Source: an uncultured Bacteroidales bacterium (GTDB lineage: Bacteria > Bacteroidota > Bacteroidia > Bacteroidales > P3). From it: DNA of 64,000 bases. Where the stretch lies: positions 157,089-221,088 of the forward strand of contig OMWJ01000001.1 of the NCBI GenBank assembly GCA_900314725.1, given 5' to 3'. Of the stretch, positions 34,050-42,741 are shown in pieces. The translations under genes were made by a program, and so were the position numbers. The notes beneath the pieces are model-generated. The model did no database searches. It saw only the letters and a program-made list of their open reading frames with translations, and had not been told where the DNA came from. Numbering within the stretch: position 1 is the stretch's first letter; every line of letters starts with the position of its first letter.

Positions 34050-35453
34050 ATGAGCGAGAACGAGAAACAAAAAATATTCTACCTTTTAGGTGTTGGAGGG
34101 ATAGGCATGAGTGCTATTGCTCGTTTTCTTCTCCACCAAGGTCATATTGTTTTAGGCTACGATAGAGTACAGACACCTCTTACTCTTCAACTTCAACAAG
34201 AAGGAGTACAAATAACCTATGAAGATAACATTAAACACCTACCAGAAAAAATTGATACTTGTATTTATACTCCTGCTATACCAGAAAACAACAATATTTT
34301 CCAAGAAATTCTTCATCGTAATATTCCTATGGAAAAACGCTCTGAAGCCTTAGGACACATTACTAAGGATAAAAAAGTTCTTGCTGTCGCGGGAACACAT
34401 GGGAAAACAACTACTACAGGTCTTATTACACATATTCTTTCTCTTTCTCCTATTGGTTGTTCTGCTTTTTTAGGAGGGATACAAAATAATATCAATTCTA
34501 ATTTTCTTTTCAATGCACAAAGTCCATACGTTGTTGTTGAAGCAGATGAGTATGATAGAAGTTTTCTTCACCTAAAACCATTCATTAGTGTTATTACTTC
34601 TATAGATAGAGACCATATGGATATATATCATACTTATGAAAACTTACATAATGCTTTTGAATCTTTTGCACGTCTTACTGATAAGAATGGTAAGGTCATA
34701 GTTAAAACAACTTGTCAAAATCTTATAGAGAAACTTCATGATAAGGATAATCTATCTACATATTCTCTTATGGATGTTAATGCTCAAACTTATGCTTCTA
34801 ATATCCGTATCTATAAAGGCAGTTTCTATTTTGACTACATAGATGGAGAGGATAGTTTGTTTGATGTCCAGCTGAATACTCTTGGAAATCACAATGTAGA
34901 AAACTCTGTCGCAGCTATCAAAGTTTGTAACGCTGTCATGAAAGCTGAAAATATTTCTAAACCTCAACGTGAAACTATCCTTAGAAATGGTTTAAAAAGT
35001 TTCAAAGGGATTAAACGCAGATTAGAATATATATATAGTGATAATAATATTATTTTTATAGATGACTATGCTCATCATCCAAACGAAATACTTTCTTCAC
35101 TTGAAGCCATACGCCAAGCTTATCCTAACAAACATCTTACAGTTATTTTCCAGCCTCATCTATACTCTCGTACAAGAGATCTTCAAGACGGTTTTGCACA
35201 AAGTCTTTCTCTTGCAGACACTATCATTCTTTTGCCTATTTATCCTGCAAGAGAAGAACCCATAGCTGGAGTTTCCTCTCATCTTATCCTACACAAAATA
35301 CCTATTATGGATAAGTACTTAGTAAATAAAGAGCAACTACAACCTCTTCTGTCAGCTCTTGAACCAGAACTTATTGTTACAATGGGAGCAGGTGATATAG
35401 ATAAACTGCTTCCTATTATCAAAGAAACACTTTTAAATAAAAGAAGAATTTAA
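34050..35453 (+). CDS. murC: UDP-N-acetylmuramate--L-alanine ligase
   Basis: 467 residues, full length. It adds L-Ala to UDP-MurNAc with ATP. The N-terminal nucleotide-binding GVGGIGMSAIA is at 14-24, the P-loop GTHGKTTTT at 115-123, and DEYDRSF and the C-terminal FIDDYAHHPNEI are present. All catalytic motifs are intact, in contrast with the neighbouring murD remnant. It overlaps ftsQ at the stop/start (A of TAATGA shared region), which suggests translational coupling. Confidence 0.95.
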   Translation: MSENEKQKIFYLLGVGGIGMSAIARFLLHQGHIVLGYDRVQTPLTLQLQQEGVQITYEDNIKHLPEKIDTCIYTPAIPENNNIFQEILHRNIPMEKRSEALGHITKDKKVLAVAGTHGKTTTTGLITHILSLSPIGCSAFLGGIQNNINSNFLFNAQSPYVVVEADEYDRSFLHLKPFISVITSIDRDHMDIYHTYENLHNAFESFARLTDKNGKVIVKTTCQNLIEKLHDKDNLSTYSLMDVNAQTYASNIRIYKGSFYFDYIDGEDSLFDVQLNTLGNHNVENSVAAIKVCNAVMKAENISKPQRETILRNGLKSFKGIKRRLEYIYSDNNIIFIDDYAHHPNEILSSLEAIRQAYPNKHLTVIFQPHLYSRTRDLQDGFAQSLSLADTIILLPIYPAREEPIAGVSSHLILHKIPIMDKYLVNKEQLQPLLSALEPELIVTMGAGDIDKLLPIIKETLLNKRRI

Positions 35454-36217
35454 TGAAGAGTAAGAGATTGAGATATATTATCGTTGTACTTGCAATTATA
35501 GTAATAGTGTTGTTGTCTAACCTTATGCTTAACAACATGAAGGTTAGAAATGTTGATATTCAAATAGAATATCCTTCCAAAGACCAAGTTCTTGACAAAA
35601 CTAAACTTCAACAACAACTTACCTTACATTTTGGTAATCTTACTCAACTTAAACGTAAGGAAATACACACTCAGCTTATACAACAATATTTGCAACAACA
35701 AAACTTTGTTTCTCACGCTCATGTTTCTGTTACTATTGGAGGAATACTTAAAATTCTTGTTCAACAATCTTTGCCTGTTATAAGAATTTTTGATACAAAA
35801 GGTCATACCTATTATATAGATGATGAACTAAATATTTTACAATTAAACACCGAACGTTGTACTAACACAATCATAGCTACAACACCTTATCTTCCTACTA
35901 ACCCAACCAAAATAGACAGTATTAAAGACAGAAACCTTTATTTACTTTATCAACTTGCAACTCTTATTAATCAAGACAGTATTCTAAAATATCAAATATC
36001 GCAAATTTATCAAAATAAAAACTCTCTTATACTCGTTCCTCAAATAGGGTCTCACACAATAACTCTTTCCAGCCAACCACCATGGGATACTCAACTTCAC
36101 AAGCTTTCTGCACTCTATCAACAAGCATTCCTCTATAATGGTTGGGATAACTATTCAAACTTAAATCCTCAACCATATAATCAAGTCGTTTGTACAAAAA
36201 AAGCAATAGAACAATAA
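35453..36217 (+). CDS. ftsQ: FtsQ-like division protein
   Basis: 254 residues: a basic cytoplasmic start, one transmembrane helix (about 8-27) and a periplasmic region with a POTRA-like first part and the FtsQ-type beta domain (QQSLPVIRIFD ... YYIDDELNIL). FtsQ joins FtsB and FtsL at the division site. The assignment rests on topology, weak sequence features and position between murC and ftsA. The ATG overlaps the last base of the murC stop codon. Confidence 0.85.
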   Translation: MKSKRLRYIIVVLAIIVIVLLSNLMLNNMKVRNVDIQIEYPSKDQVLDKTKLQQQLTLHFGNLTQLKRKEIHTQLIQQYLQQQNFVSHAHVSVTIGGILKILVQQSLPVIRIFDTKGHTYYIDDELNILQLNTERCTNTIIATTPYLPTNPTKIDSIKDRNLYLLYQLATLINQDSILKYQISQIYQNKNSLILVPQIGSHTITLSSQPPWDTQLHKLSALYQQAFLYNGWDNYSNLNPQPYNQVVCTKKAIEQ

Positions 36218-36238
36218 CTTATAAACATCATAAAGAAA

Positions 36239-37639
36239 ATGCAAAACAATAAAAAAACATTCACACAAAAAGACCATATAGTTGTTGGTATAGATGTTGG
36301 AACTACCAAGATAGCGGTCTTTATTGCAAGAAAAAATGAGAATGATGAAATAGAAATCATCGGTAGGGGGAAAACTCCTTCTGTGGGAGTAGAACGAGGT
36401 GATGTAAAAAACATTACCAAAACAGCAGACAGTATCAAGAAAGCTGTTGATCAGGCAGAAGCTCAAAGTGGATATAAAGTTACTGAAGCTTTTGTTGGTA
36501 TTGCTGGATTTAATATTCGTACTCAACATCACAGAGTTACTAAAATTATCCAAGACGATAATCACATCATCACCAACGAAGATATACAATCAATAATTAA
36601 AGAACTTTACAACATTAGTCTTAGTCCTGGCGACCAGATAGTAGATATTGTTCCTCAAAGCTATATAATAGATGGAGATAGTGGTGTTTCAGACCCTGTA
36701 GGTCGTGTTGGTAAAAGTATTGAGTGTAACTTCAATCTTATAAGTGCTGATGTAACTAATATTAAAAACATACACAGAAGTGTTGAAATGGCAGGCTATA
36801 AGGTAAAGAATCTTATTCTTCAACCTATAGCAAGTGCAGAGGCTGTTATTGACGAGGTAGATAAGACAGCAGGTATTTGTCTTGTGGATATTGGTGGAGG
36901 AACAACTGATGTAGCCATTTATCATGAAGGTGTTTTGCGTCATACATCTGTCATTCAACTTGCAGGTAATAGCATAACCAACGATATTAAAGAAGGTTGC
37001 ACTATTATTACCAGTCAAGCAGAGGCTCTAAAACAAAAATATGGGGATTGTATTCCTTCTAAACAACAAGAGAACGATATAATAAGTATTCCAGGTTTCA
37101 AAGGAAGAGAAAGTCGCGAGATAAAAGTATCTAAACTTACTGAAATTATCCACGAAAGAACAGAGATGATACTGAATCAAGTACTCTTGGATATTAAAAC
37201 AACAGGTTTTGAGAAGAAACTTTTGGGAGGTATTGTTTTAACAGGAGGTGGTGCAATGATAAAGAACTTACCTCAACTTACCGAATATATAACAGGCGGC
37301 ATAGCAACACGAATAGGGGAATCAGACAGTAACATTGCAAAGCTTCCAACAGATATGGCAGACATTCGTCATCCTATGTATGCAACAGGTATTGGTCTTG
37401 TTATAAAGGGATTTGAATATTATGAAGAGAATGATGATTTTCCTGAAATACCAGTGGAAGAACCTCAACAGCCAATAATGGAAGAGACTCAAGAGACTCC
37501 TGAATTAGAAAAGAAAGAAGAGCCTAAGAAAGAGGACAAAAAAGAGAAAAAGAAAAAAGTTAAAAAACCAAAAGAAGGAGGTCTTGCAGCCAAAATCAAT
37601 AAAATACTTAGGGGTATTATTAGCGATGGAGTTGAATAA
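36239..37639 (+). CDS. ftsA: FtsA, actin-like division protein
   Basis: 466 residues. It tethers FtsZ to the membrane. The actin-fold phosphate-binding loops are present: VGIDVGTTKIAVFI near 17 and LVDIGGGTTDVAIY near 217. VLTGGGAMIKNL near 337 follows, with an SHS2-type 1C domain between. The C-terminus has a Pro/Glu-rich linker, a long Lys/Glu stretch and an amphipathic membrane-targeting helix (KINKILRGIISDG). The charged linker is longer than in E. coli FtsA. A 139-bp gap before ftsZ contains no exact promoter match. Confidence 0.94.
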   Translation: MQNNKKTFTQKDHIVVGIDVGTTKIAVFIARKNENDEIEIIGRGKTPSVGVERGDVKNITKTADSIKKAVDQAEAQSGYKVTEAFVGIAGFNIRTQHHRVTKIIQDDNHIITNEDIQSIIKELYNISLSPGDQIVDIVPQSYIIDGDSGVSDPVGRVGKSIECNFNLISADVTNIKNIHRSVEMAGYKVKNLILQPIASAEAVIDEVDKTAGICLVDIGGGTTDVAIYHEGVLRHTSVIQLAGNSITNDIKEGCTIITSQAEALKQKYGDCIPSKQQENDIISIPGFKGRESREIKVSKLTEIIHERTEMILNQVLLDIKTTGFEKKLLGGIVLTGGGAMIKNLPQLTEYITGGIATRIGESDSNIAKLPTDMADIRHPMYATGIGLVIKGFEYYEENDDFPEIPVEEPQQPIMEETQETPELEKKEEPKKEDKKEKKKKVKKPKEGGLAAKINKILRGIISDGVE

Positions 37640-37778
37640 AATCTGTTTATTAACAAAACTATGTTTATAATAAAATAGAGAAGGATTCTTCTATATTGTA
37701 ATTAAGTAGTAATTTTACATTTTCTAAAGTGTGCGTTTATAAGTATAGAAAATAGACCAAAAAAATAAAATTTAGACT

Positions 37779-39527
37779 ATGATGGATAACATATTGGATA
37801 TAAATGTAACTACAGAACAATCATCTTACATTAAAATCATTGGTGTTGGTGGAGCTGGAACCAACGCAGTTAATCACATGTACAACAATAAAATAACAGG
37901 TGTCGATTTTATTGTTTGTAATACTGATAGACAAAGTTTAGAAAAATCTCCTGTTCAAAACAAGATACAGTTAGGCAAAGGTCTTGGAGCAGGAAATACT
38001 CCTCCTGTTGGTAAAAAAGCTGCTGAAGCTGCTGAAGAACAAATAAGACAAGCTTTATCAGGAAATACACACATGTTATTCATTGCTGCTGGTATGGGTG
38101 GAGGAACAGGAACTGGAGCAAGTCCTGTTATTGCTCGTATAGCAAAAGAAATAGAAGTAGTGGGTGATGCTAATGATGAAGAAAAAGATGAAATATTAGT
38201 TGTTGGTATAGTAACCATTCCTTTTGCTTTTGAAGGAAGAAGACGTAGAGAACAAGCCATTGCAGGAATAGAAGAGTTGAAAAAATATGTAGATGCAATG
38301 ATTGTTGTCAATACTGATAAACTAAAAGAGAGAGGAAAAATGAATATGAGAGCCTCTTTTGCATTAGCAGATGATATATTATTGACAGCTGCTAAAGGAG
38401 TTTCAGAAATGATGACTGCCAATGAGTCTTATATTCATGTGGATTTCAAGGATGTTCAATCTGTTATGCGTAATTCTGGTGTTGCTCTTATGGGAAGTGG
38501 AGTTGGGGAAGGAGAAGACAGAGCATACAAAGCAGTAGAAGCAGCAGCTACTTGTGATCTTTTAAACAACAACGATTTATCTCAAACCAAGAATGTTCTT
38601 ATGTATATTTCTTGTTCTTCAGATGCTGAATTAGAAATAGACAATGAAGAAATAGAAACCATTACAGGATATATTCAAGAGATTACTAATAGGGATGTAG
38701 ATATTATTTGGGGTTATGGTTATGATGATTCTTTGGAAGGAAAAGTTTCTGTTACTTTGGTAGCAACAGGATTTGAATTCAAAGAAATATATAATCCTAC
38801 TCAAAGAGAAGATAAAGTAAAAATACACGATCCTCTTCAAACTAAAAGCAACATTCTTTCTACTCCCTTAAATAACTCTTCTTACAAATCAACTCCATCA
38901 ACATTGGAAGAGAAGAAAGAAGAAGAGGCAAAGAAACTTGAAGAATTTACCTTAATAAGACAAACTCCAGAGACAGATTTTTCTCTTTCTTCTCAGCAAG
39001 AAACAAAACCAGAAGGCAAGGTATTTGTTTTAGAAATGGATGAGGTAGAACAAATAGAAGATATAAGACAAGAAGAAGAGAAACCTTCTTTCATCAATAA
39101 TACTTCTAACCTTACTCGTGAGGAAGCTTTTAAAGAGCTTGATATTATTCACAGAAAAGAACCACAAATAGAAGTAGTACCTGAAGTAACAAGAACTGAA
39201 CCTATAGTAGAGACAATAATAGAAGAGGAAAATAATGTTGTTGATTCCGAACCAGAATATGAGTCAATGGAAAGACCTGTTTCTTTAGGTTCTATTATTT
39301 CTGGTGCAACAGAAAGGGAAGAAACAAAATGGGAACGTATCAAGCAGATGAGAGAAATGCTTAAGACAAGATCAGGTATAGAGCAGTTAGAGAATTTTCA
39401 CTCAATAAAAGATGATACAAACGAATTTCTTTCAGCTGAAAAACAAGCAACACATAATTTGACTATGGGGAAATCGGGTAATCTTACATACGCTGAGAAC
39501 CAAGTAATCAACTCAACTGTAGATTAA
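37779..39527 (+). CDS. ftsZ: FtsZ, tubulin-like division GTPase, long C-terminal linker
   Basis: 582 residues. The GTPase core is at about 15-340 with the tubulin signature GGGTGTG at 107-113. The T7-loop segment reads HVDFKD, so both catalytic Asp residues are kept but the usual first Asn is His. The remaining 240 residues are an acidic, Glu/Thr-rich disordered linker, far longer than in E. coli (383 residues in total). The tail lacks the DIPAFL-type peptide of proteobacteria; Bacteroidetes FtsZ tails differ, so this is not necessarily loss of partner binding. It ends the dcw cluster at a strong terminator. Confidence 0.95.
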   Translation: MMDNILDINVTTEQSSYIKIIGVGGAGTNAVNHMYNNKITGVDFIVCNTDRQSLEKSPVQNKIQLGKGLGAGNTPPVGKKAAEAAEEQIRQALSGNTHMLFIAAGMGGGTGTGASPVIARIAKEIEVVGDANDEEKDEILVVGIVTIPFAFEGRRRREQAIAGIEELKKYVDAMIVVNTDKLKERGKMNMRASFALADDILLTAAKGVSEMMTANESYIHVDFKDVQSVMRNSGVALMGSGVGEGEDRAYKAVEAAATCDLLNNNDLSQTKNVLMYISCSSDAELEIDNEEIETITGYIQEITNRDVDIIWGYGYDDSLEGKVSVTLVATGFEFKEIYNPTQREDKVKIHDPLQTKSNILSTPLNNSSYKSTPSTLEEKKEEEAKKLEEFTLIRQTPETDFSLSSQQETKPEGKVFVLEMDEVEQIEDIRQEEEKPSFINNTSNLTREEAFKELDIIHRKEPQIEVVPEVTRTEPIVETIIEEENNVVDSEPEYESMERPVSLGSIISGATEREETKWERIKQMREMLKTRSGIEQLENFHSIKDDTNEFLSAEKQATHNLTMGKSGNLTYAENQVINSTVD

Positions 39528-39554
39528 AATATTTTTATCAAACAATAACCTTTG

Positions 39555-39580
39555 AAGGACGGAAAATTTCCGTCCTTTTT
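39555..39580 (+). terminator. ftsZ terminator
   Basis: AAGGACGGAAA (39555-39565) pairs perfectly with 39567-39577 around a central A, followed by a T-rich run. G/C-rich for this genome. Confidence 0.9.
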
Positions 39581-39628
39581 CTTTTAAAAAAGGAATTGTT
39601 TGGACAGAAAAATTAAAATTGTGAGTTT

Positions 39629-40342
39629 TTAGTCTTGCTTATATTTGTTGGAAGAGGAGTTTTTGATTTTCTCTTCTTTTTCAACGGCAGAAAGAATCAC
39701 AACAATCTCTCCTTTGAATTGGGTATCTTTATATTTTTGAGCCATTTCTCCTAACGTACCTCTCAAATGCTGCTCAAATTTTTTGCTTATCTCTCTGCTT
39801 ATGCAGATTTTTCTGTCTTCGGAAAATGTTTCTTTGAGTTCCATTAATAGCTTTCCCACTCTGAAAGGAGACTCATAGAAAACTATTGTACGTTTTTCAT
39901 CCTTGAGTTCTGCCAAACGAGATTGTCTGCCTTTTTTGTGTGGCAGAAATCCTTCAAAACAAAACTTATCGCAAGGAAATCCGCTGTCTATTAGAGCAGG
40001 AACAAAAGCAGTGGCACCAGGCAAGCACTCTACTTTTACATCTTCTTTAATACATTCCCTAACAAGAAGAAAACCAGGGTCAGATATTCCAGGAGTGCCA
40101 GCATCTGTTATCAACGCAATATCTTCTCCTGTAAGCAATCGCTGAACAATATGTTTTACGCTTTCGTGTTCATTGAACAGATGATGTGATTGCAGAGGAG
40201 TATTTATCTCATAATGTTTCAACAGAGGAGAAGAAGTACGAGTATCTTCCGCAAGAATAAGGCTTACTTCTTTTAGTATTCTTACGGCTCTAAAAGTCAT
40301 ATCCTCCAGATTACCAACAGGTGTAGGAACAAGATAAAGCAT
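39629..40342 (-). CDS. rsmI: 16S rRNA (cytidine-1402-2'-O)-methyltransferase
   Basis: 237 residues. It methylates the ribose of C1402 in 16S rRNA, the same nucleotide whose base is methylated by RsmH, encoded in the dcw cluster of this window. Tetrapyrrole-methylase fold motifs: LVPTPVGNLEDMT at 4-16, LAEDTRTSSPLLKHY near 34, the glycine/proline loop TDAGTPGISDPG near 79, and FYESPFRV near 154. The Lys/Asn tail is unremarkable. Confidence 0.94.
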   Translation of the reverse strand: MLYLVPTPVGNLEDMTFRAVRILKEVSLILAEDTRTSSPLLKHYEINTPLQSHHLFNEHESVKHIVQRLLTGEDIALITDAGTPGISDPGFLLVRECIKEDVKVECLPGATAFVPALIDSGFPCDKFCFEGFLPHKKGRQSRLAELKDEKRTIVFYESPFRVGKLLMELKETFSEDRKICISREISKKFEQHLRGTLGEMAQKYKDTQFKGEIVVILSAVEKEEKIKNSSSNKYKQD

Positions 40343-40383
40343 TCTTATTAAGTGTTAAATACAATCTGATATTAAAAAAATAT

Positions 40384-40430
40384 TGCGGATTAGCAATAGG
40401 TATATCATCTATTTCTATTACTAATCCGCA
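40384..40430 (-). terminator. yebC terminator
   Basis: A 16-nt stem with one mismatch (40384-40399 with 40415-40430, core GCGGATTAG) read on the minus strand ends in a T run. It separates yebC from rsmI. Confidence 0.8.
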
Positions 40431-40443
40431 TTTAACAACAAAC

Positions 40444-41193
40444 TTATGCTTGTTCTTGAGCAGCTATAAGTTCTTCTGTCATTTCAAGGTTGTGATATAC
40501 AGCTTGTACATCATCATCTTCTTCAATAGTATCCACAAGTTTCAATACCTTCAATCCTTGTTCAACAGGTATAACTTGAGTGTTATTAGGAATACGTTGC
40601 AGTTCTGCACTTTCTGCCTCTATGCCTGCTTTTTCAAGAGCAGAGTTCATATTAGCGAAGTCTTCCATCTTAGTATAAACAGTGAAGTATTCTTCATCTT
40701 GGTCTATATCTTCAGCACCTGCGTCTATTAGTTGCATCTCAAGTTCTTCAGGGTCTCTGTCGCCTATTTTTATTTGGAAAACGCCTTTTCTTTCAAACAA
40801 GAAAGACAAAGAACCATTAGTACCAAGGTTGCCACCAAGTTTGTTGAATATACTTCTAACAGAAGCAACGGTACGATTGTTATTGTCTGTCAAACATTCA
40901 ACAAAGACTGCTATTCCATGAGGAGCATATCCTTCAAAAGTAATCTCTTGCAATGCAGCAGTTCCTTTATCACTTGCTTTGGTTATAGCACGTTGAAGAG
41001 TATCTTTTGGCATATTTGCACCCTTAGCATTTTGAACAGCTAAACGCAGACGTGCATTAGCCTCAGGATCTGGACCTCCTTCCTTAACAGCAACAGTAAT
41101 ATCCTTGATTATCTTTGAAAATATCTTTGAACGTTTAGCATCCAAAGCACCTTTCTTTCTCTTAATGGTAGACCATTTATTATGTCCTGACAT
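40444..41193 (-). CDS. yebC: YebC/PmpR-family protein
   Basis: 249 residues, normal length. The start MSGHNKWSTIKRKKGALDA is diagnostic of this three-domain family, described as transcriptional regulators and more recently linked to translation of proline-rich stretches. AKGANMPKDTLQRAI and EGYAPHGIAVFVECLTDN are also typical. The acidic C-terminus (EEDDDVQAVYHNLE) is complete. It follows trpS on the minus strand with a 57-bp gap. Confidence 0.94.
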   Translation of the reverse strand: MSGHNKWSTIKRKKGALDAKRSKIFSKIIKDITVAVKEGGPDPEANARLRLAVQNAKGANMPKDTLQRAITKASDKGTAALQEITFEGYAPHGIAVFVECLTDNNNRTVASVRSIFNKLGGNLGTNGSLSFLFERKGVFQIKIGDRDPEELEMQLIDAGAEDIDQDEEYFTVYTKMEDFANMNSALEKAGIEAESAELQRIPNNTQVIPVEQGLKVLKLVDTIEEDDDVQAVYHNLEMTEELIAAQEQA

Positions 41194-41250
41194 ATTAAAA
41201 TTATTTTTTTATTGTTTATAAATTATTTAATTTCTTATTTTCTTTACTCT

Positions 41251-42246
41251 TTATAGTTTTTTGAAACCTATTATCTCTCTTACTTCTTTTATAGTTTTGG
41301 AAGCGTTTGCCTGAGCCTTTTCTCCTCCCATACGTATTACTTTGTTCAGATACTCCTCATTGGAAGAAAGTTCTTTTATTCTCTCTCTTATAGGGCTGAC
41401 AAAGTTTTCCATATCTTCTGCCAATTGTTTTTTCATATCTCCGTAACGAATAGAACAATCGTTGTAAGCATCTTCAAACTGCTCGATAATCTCTGGCTTA
41501 GAAACAGAACGCATAAGGGCAAACAGATTTTCTATTTCTATTGGTTTCGCCTGATTTTTTTCTGTTGGACCGCTATCTGTTTTTGCACGCATTATCTTCT
41601 TTTTCAAGACTGAAGGCTCATCGTTTAAGTATATAGTAGCGTTCTCTCCGTATGACTTACTCATCTTTCCGTTGCCGTCAAGCGAAGGAATCTTTATTAA
41701 ATCATTTCCGAAGTTAAAAGCTTGTGGCAAAGGGAAGTAATCAACTTTATACATCTTGTTAAACCTTTCAGCAAAGTCTCTTGTCATTTCAAGATGTTGT
41801 TGCTGGTCTTTTCCTACAGGAACCTTAGTAGCCCTATGTAAAAGAATATCCGCAGCCATAAGGGTAGGGTAGGTAAGCAAGCCTGCATTGACATTGTTAG
41901 GGTTTTGTCTTACTTTTTCCTTGAAGGCAGCCACTCTTTGCAGTTCTCCCACGTAGGTAAGCATATTTAAATACATATACAGTTCTGCAACCTCAGGCAC
42001 AGAACTTTGAACATATATTGTAGCTTTTTCAGGATTAAGTCCGCAGGCAAGATATTGGCAAAGTATGGTTTTAACGTTAGCCAGCAAATCCTCAGGATTA
42101 GGATGAGTTGTAAGAAGGTGATAATCTGCAATAAAGAAATAGCAGTCATACAACTCCTGCAAAGAAACATAATTTTTTAAAGCACCAAAATAGTTTCCCA
42201 AGTGTAGATTTCCTGTCGGACGCATTCCGCTAAGTATTACTTCCAT
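41251..42246 (-). CDS. trpS: Tryptophanyl-tRNA synthetase
   Basis: 331 residues from the ATG complementary to 42244-42246. A start 21 codons earlier would run through the promoter and lacks conservation. It charges tRNA-Trp. Class I motifs: GNLHLGNY (HIGH-type) near residue 12-19 and GKMSKSYG (KMSKS) near 193. VGKDQQQHLEMTRDFAERFN is characteristic of TrpRS. Confidence 0.95.
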   Translation of the reverse strand: MEVILSGMRPTGNLHLGNYFGALKNYVSLQELYDCYFFIADYHLLTTHPNPEDLLANVKTILCQYLACGLNPEKATIYVQSSVPEVAELYMYLNMLTYVGELQRVAAFKEKVRQNPNNVNAGLLTYPTLMAADILLHRATKVPVGKDQQQHLEMTRDFAERFNKMYKVDYFPLPQAFNFGNDLIKIPSLDGNGKMSKSYGENATIYLNDEPSVLKKKIMRAKTDSGPTEKNQAKPIEIENLFALMRSVSKPEIIEQFEDAYNDCSIRYGDMKKQLAEDMENFVSPIRERIKELSSNEEYLNKVIRMGGEKAQANASKTIKEVREIIGFKKL

Positions 42247-42278
42247 AAGGTAAAAAGTATTTATTTTTTTCAAATTTG

Positions 42279-42310
42279 CAAAGTTAGTACTTTTTTTGAT
42301 TGTATGCAAA
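42279..42310 (-). promoter_or_regulatory. trpS promoter
   Basis: Minus-strand TTTG (complement of 42307-42310), 19-bp spacer, TAACTTTGC (complement of 42279-42287), giving a leader of about 27 nt. Confidence 0.7.
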
Positions 42311-42413
42311 AATAATGAAAAAAAAGACTGTCAAACACCACAATTACATTGTTTTTCTAACGCACTCCAGATAGTAAAAATAAATCATCATAAACGACCA
42401 TTTGATTGTGCTG

Positions 42414-42498
42414 AAAAAAGTCTTCGTTTTCGTTTCTAAAAACCAAGTCTTTTGCCCCTAAAGTCTTCGTTTTAATTTCTAAAAACGAAGACTTTTTT
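42414..42498. repeat. Inverted repeat of the AAGTCTTCGTTTT family
   Basis: AAAAAAGTCTTCGTTTT at 42414-42430 is perfectly complementary to 42482-42498. Between them lie a further direct copy near 42461-42473 and an AACCAAGTCTTTT variant near 42441. It occupies the 495-bp gene-free gap 42247-42741, which otherwise holds the two divergent promoters and no ORF. Related copies are at 14864-14945. Confidence 0.7.
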
Positions 42499-42603
42499 TG
42501 CAATCTGTAAGACATTGAAAAATAGATGTTTATTTTTTGATAAAAAATCTCAGTTTCTGTTTATATTTTTTTGTTTTATTTGCAATAAAAGGAAATAAAA
42601 AAA

Positions 42604-42635
42604 TTTGAGAAAAGAAATATTTGACGTACTTTTGC
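42604..42635 (+). promoter_or_regulatory. Promoter of the T9SS type-B cargo gene
   Basis: TTTG at 42604-42607, 19-bp spacer, TACTTTTGC at 42627-42635. Leader about 100 nt. Confidence 0.7.
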
Positions 42636-42741
42636 AAAAAAATAATAAGAGTAAAAAGCAAAAAAATTTTGAGTTTTTATTTACATTGTGATGTTTTTTG
42701 TTGTTTATATGTGTGTATAAGGTTTTGAAAGCGGTAATAAA

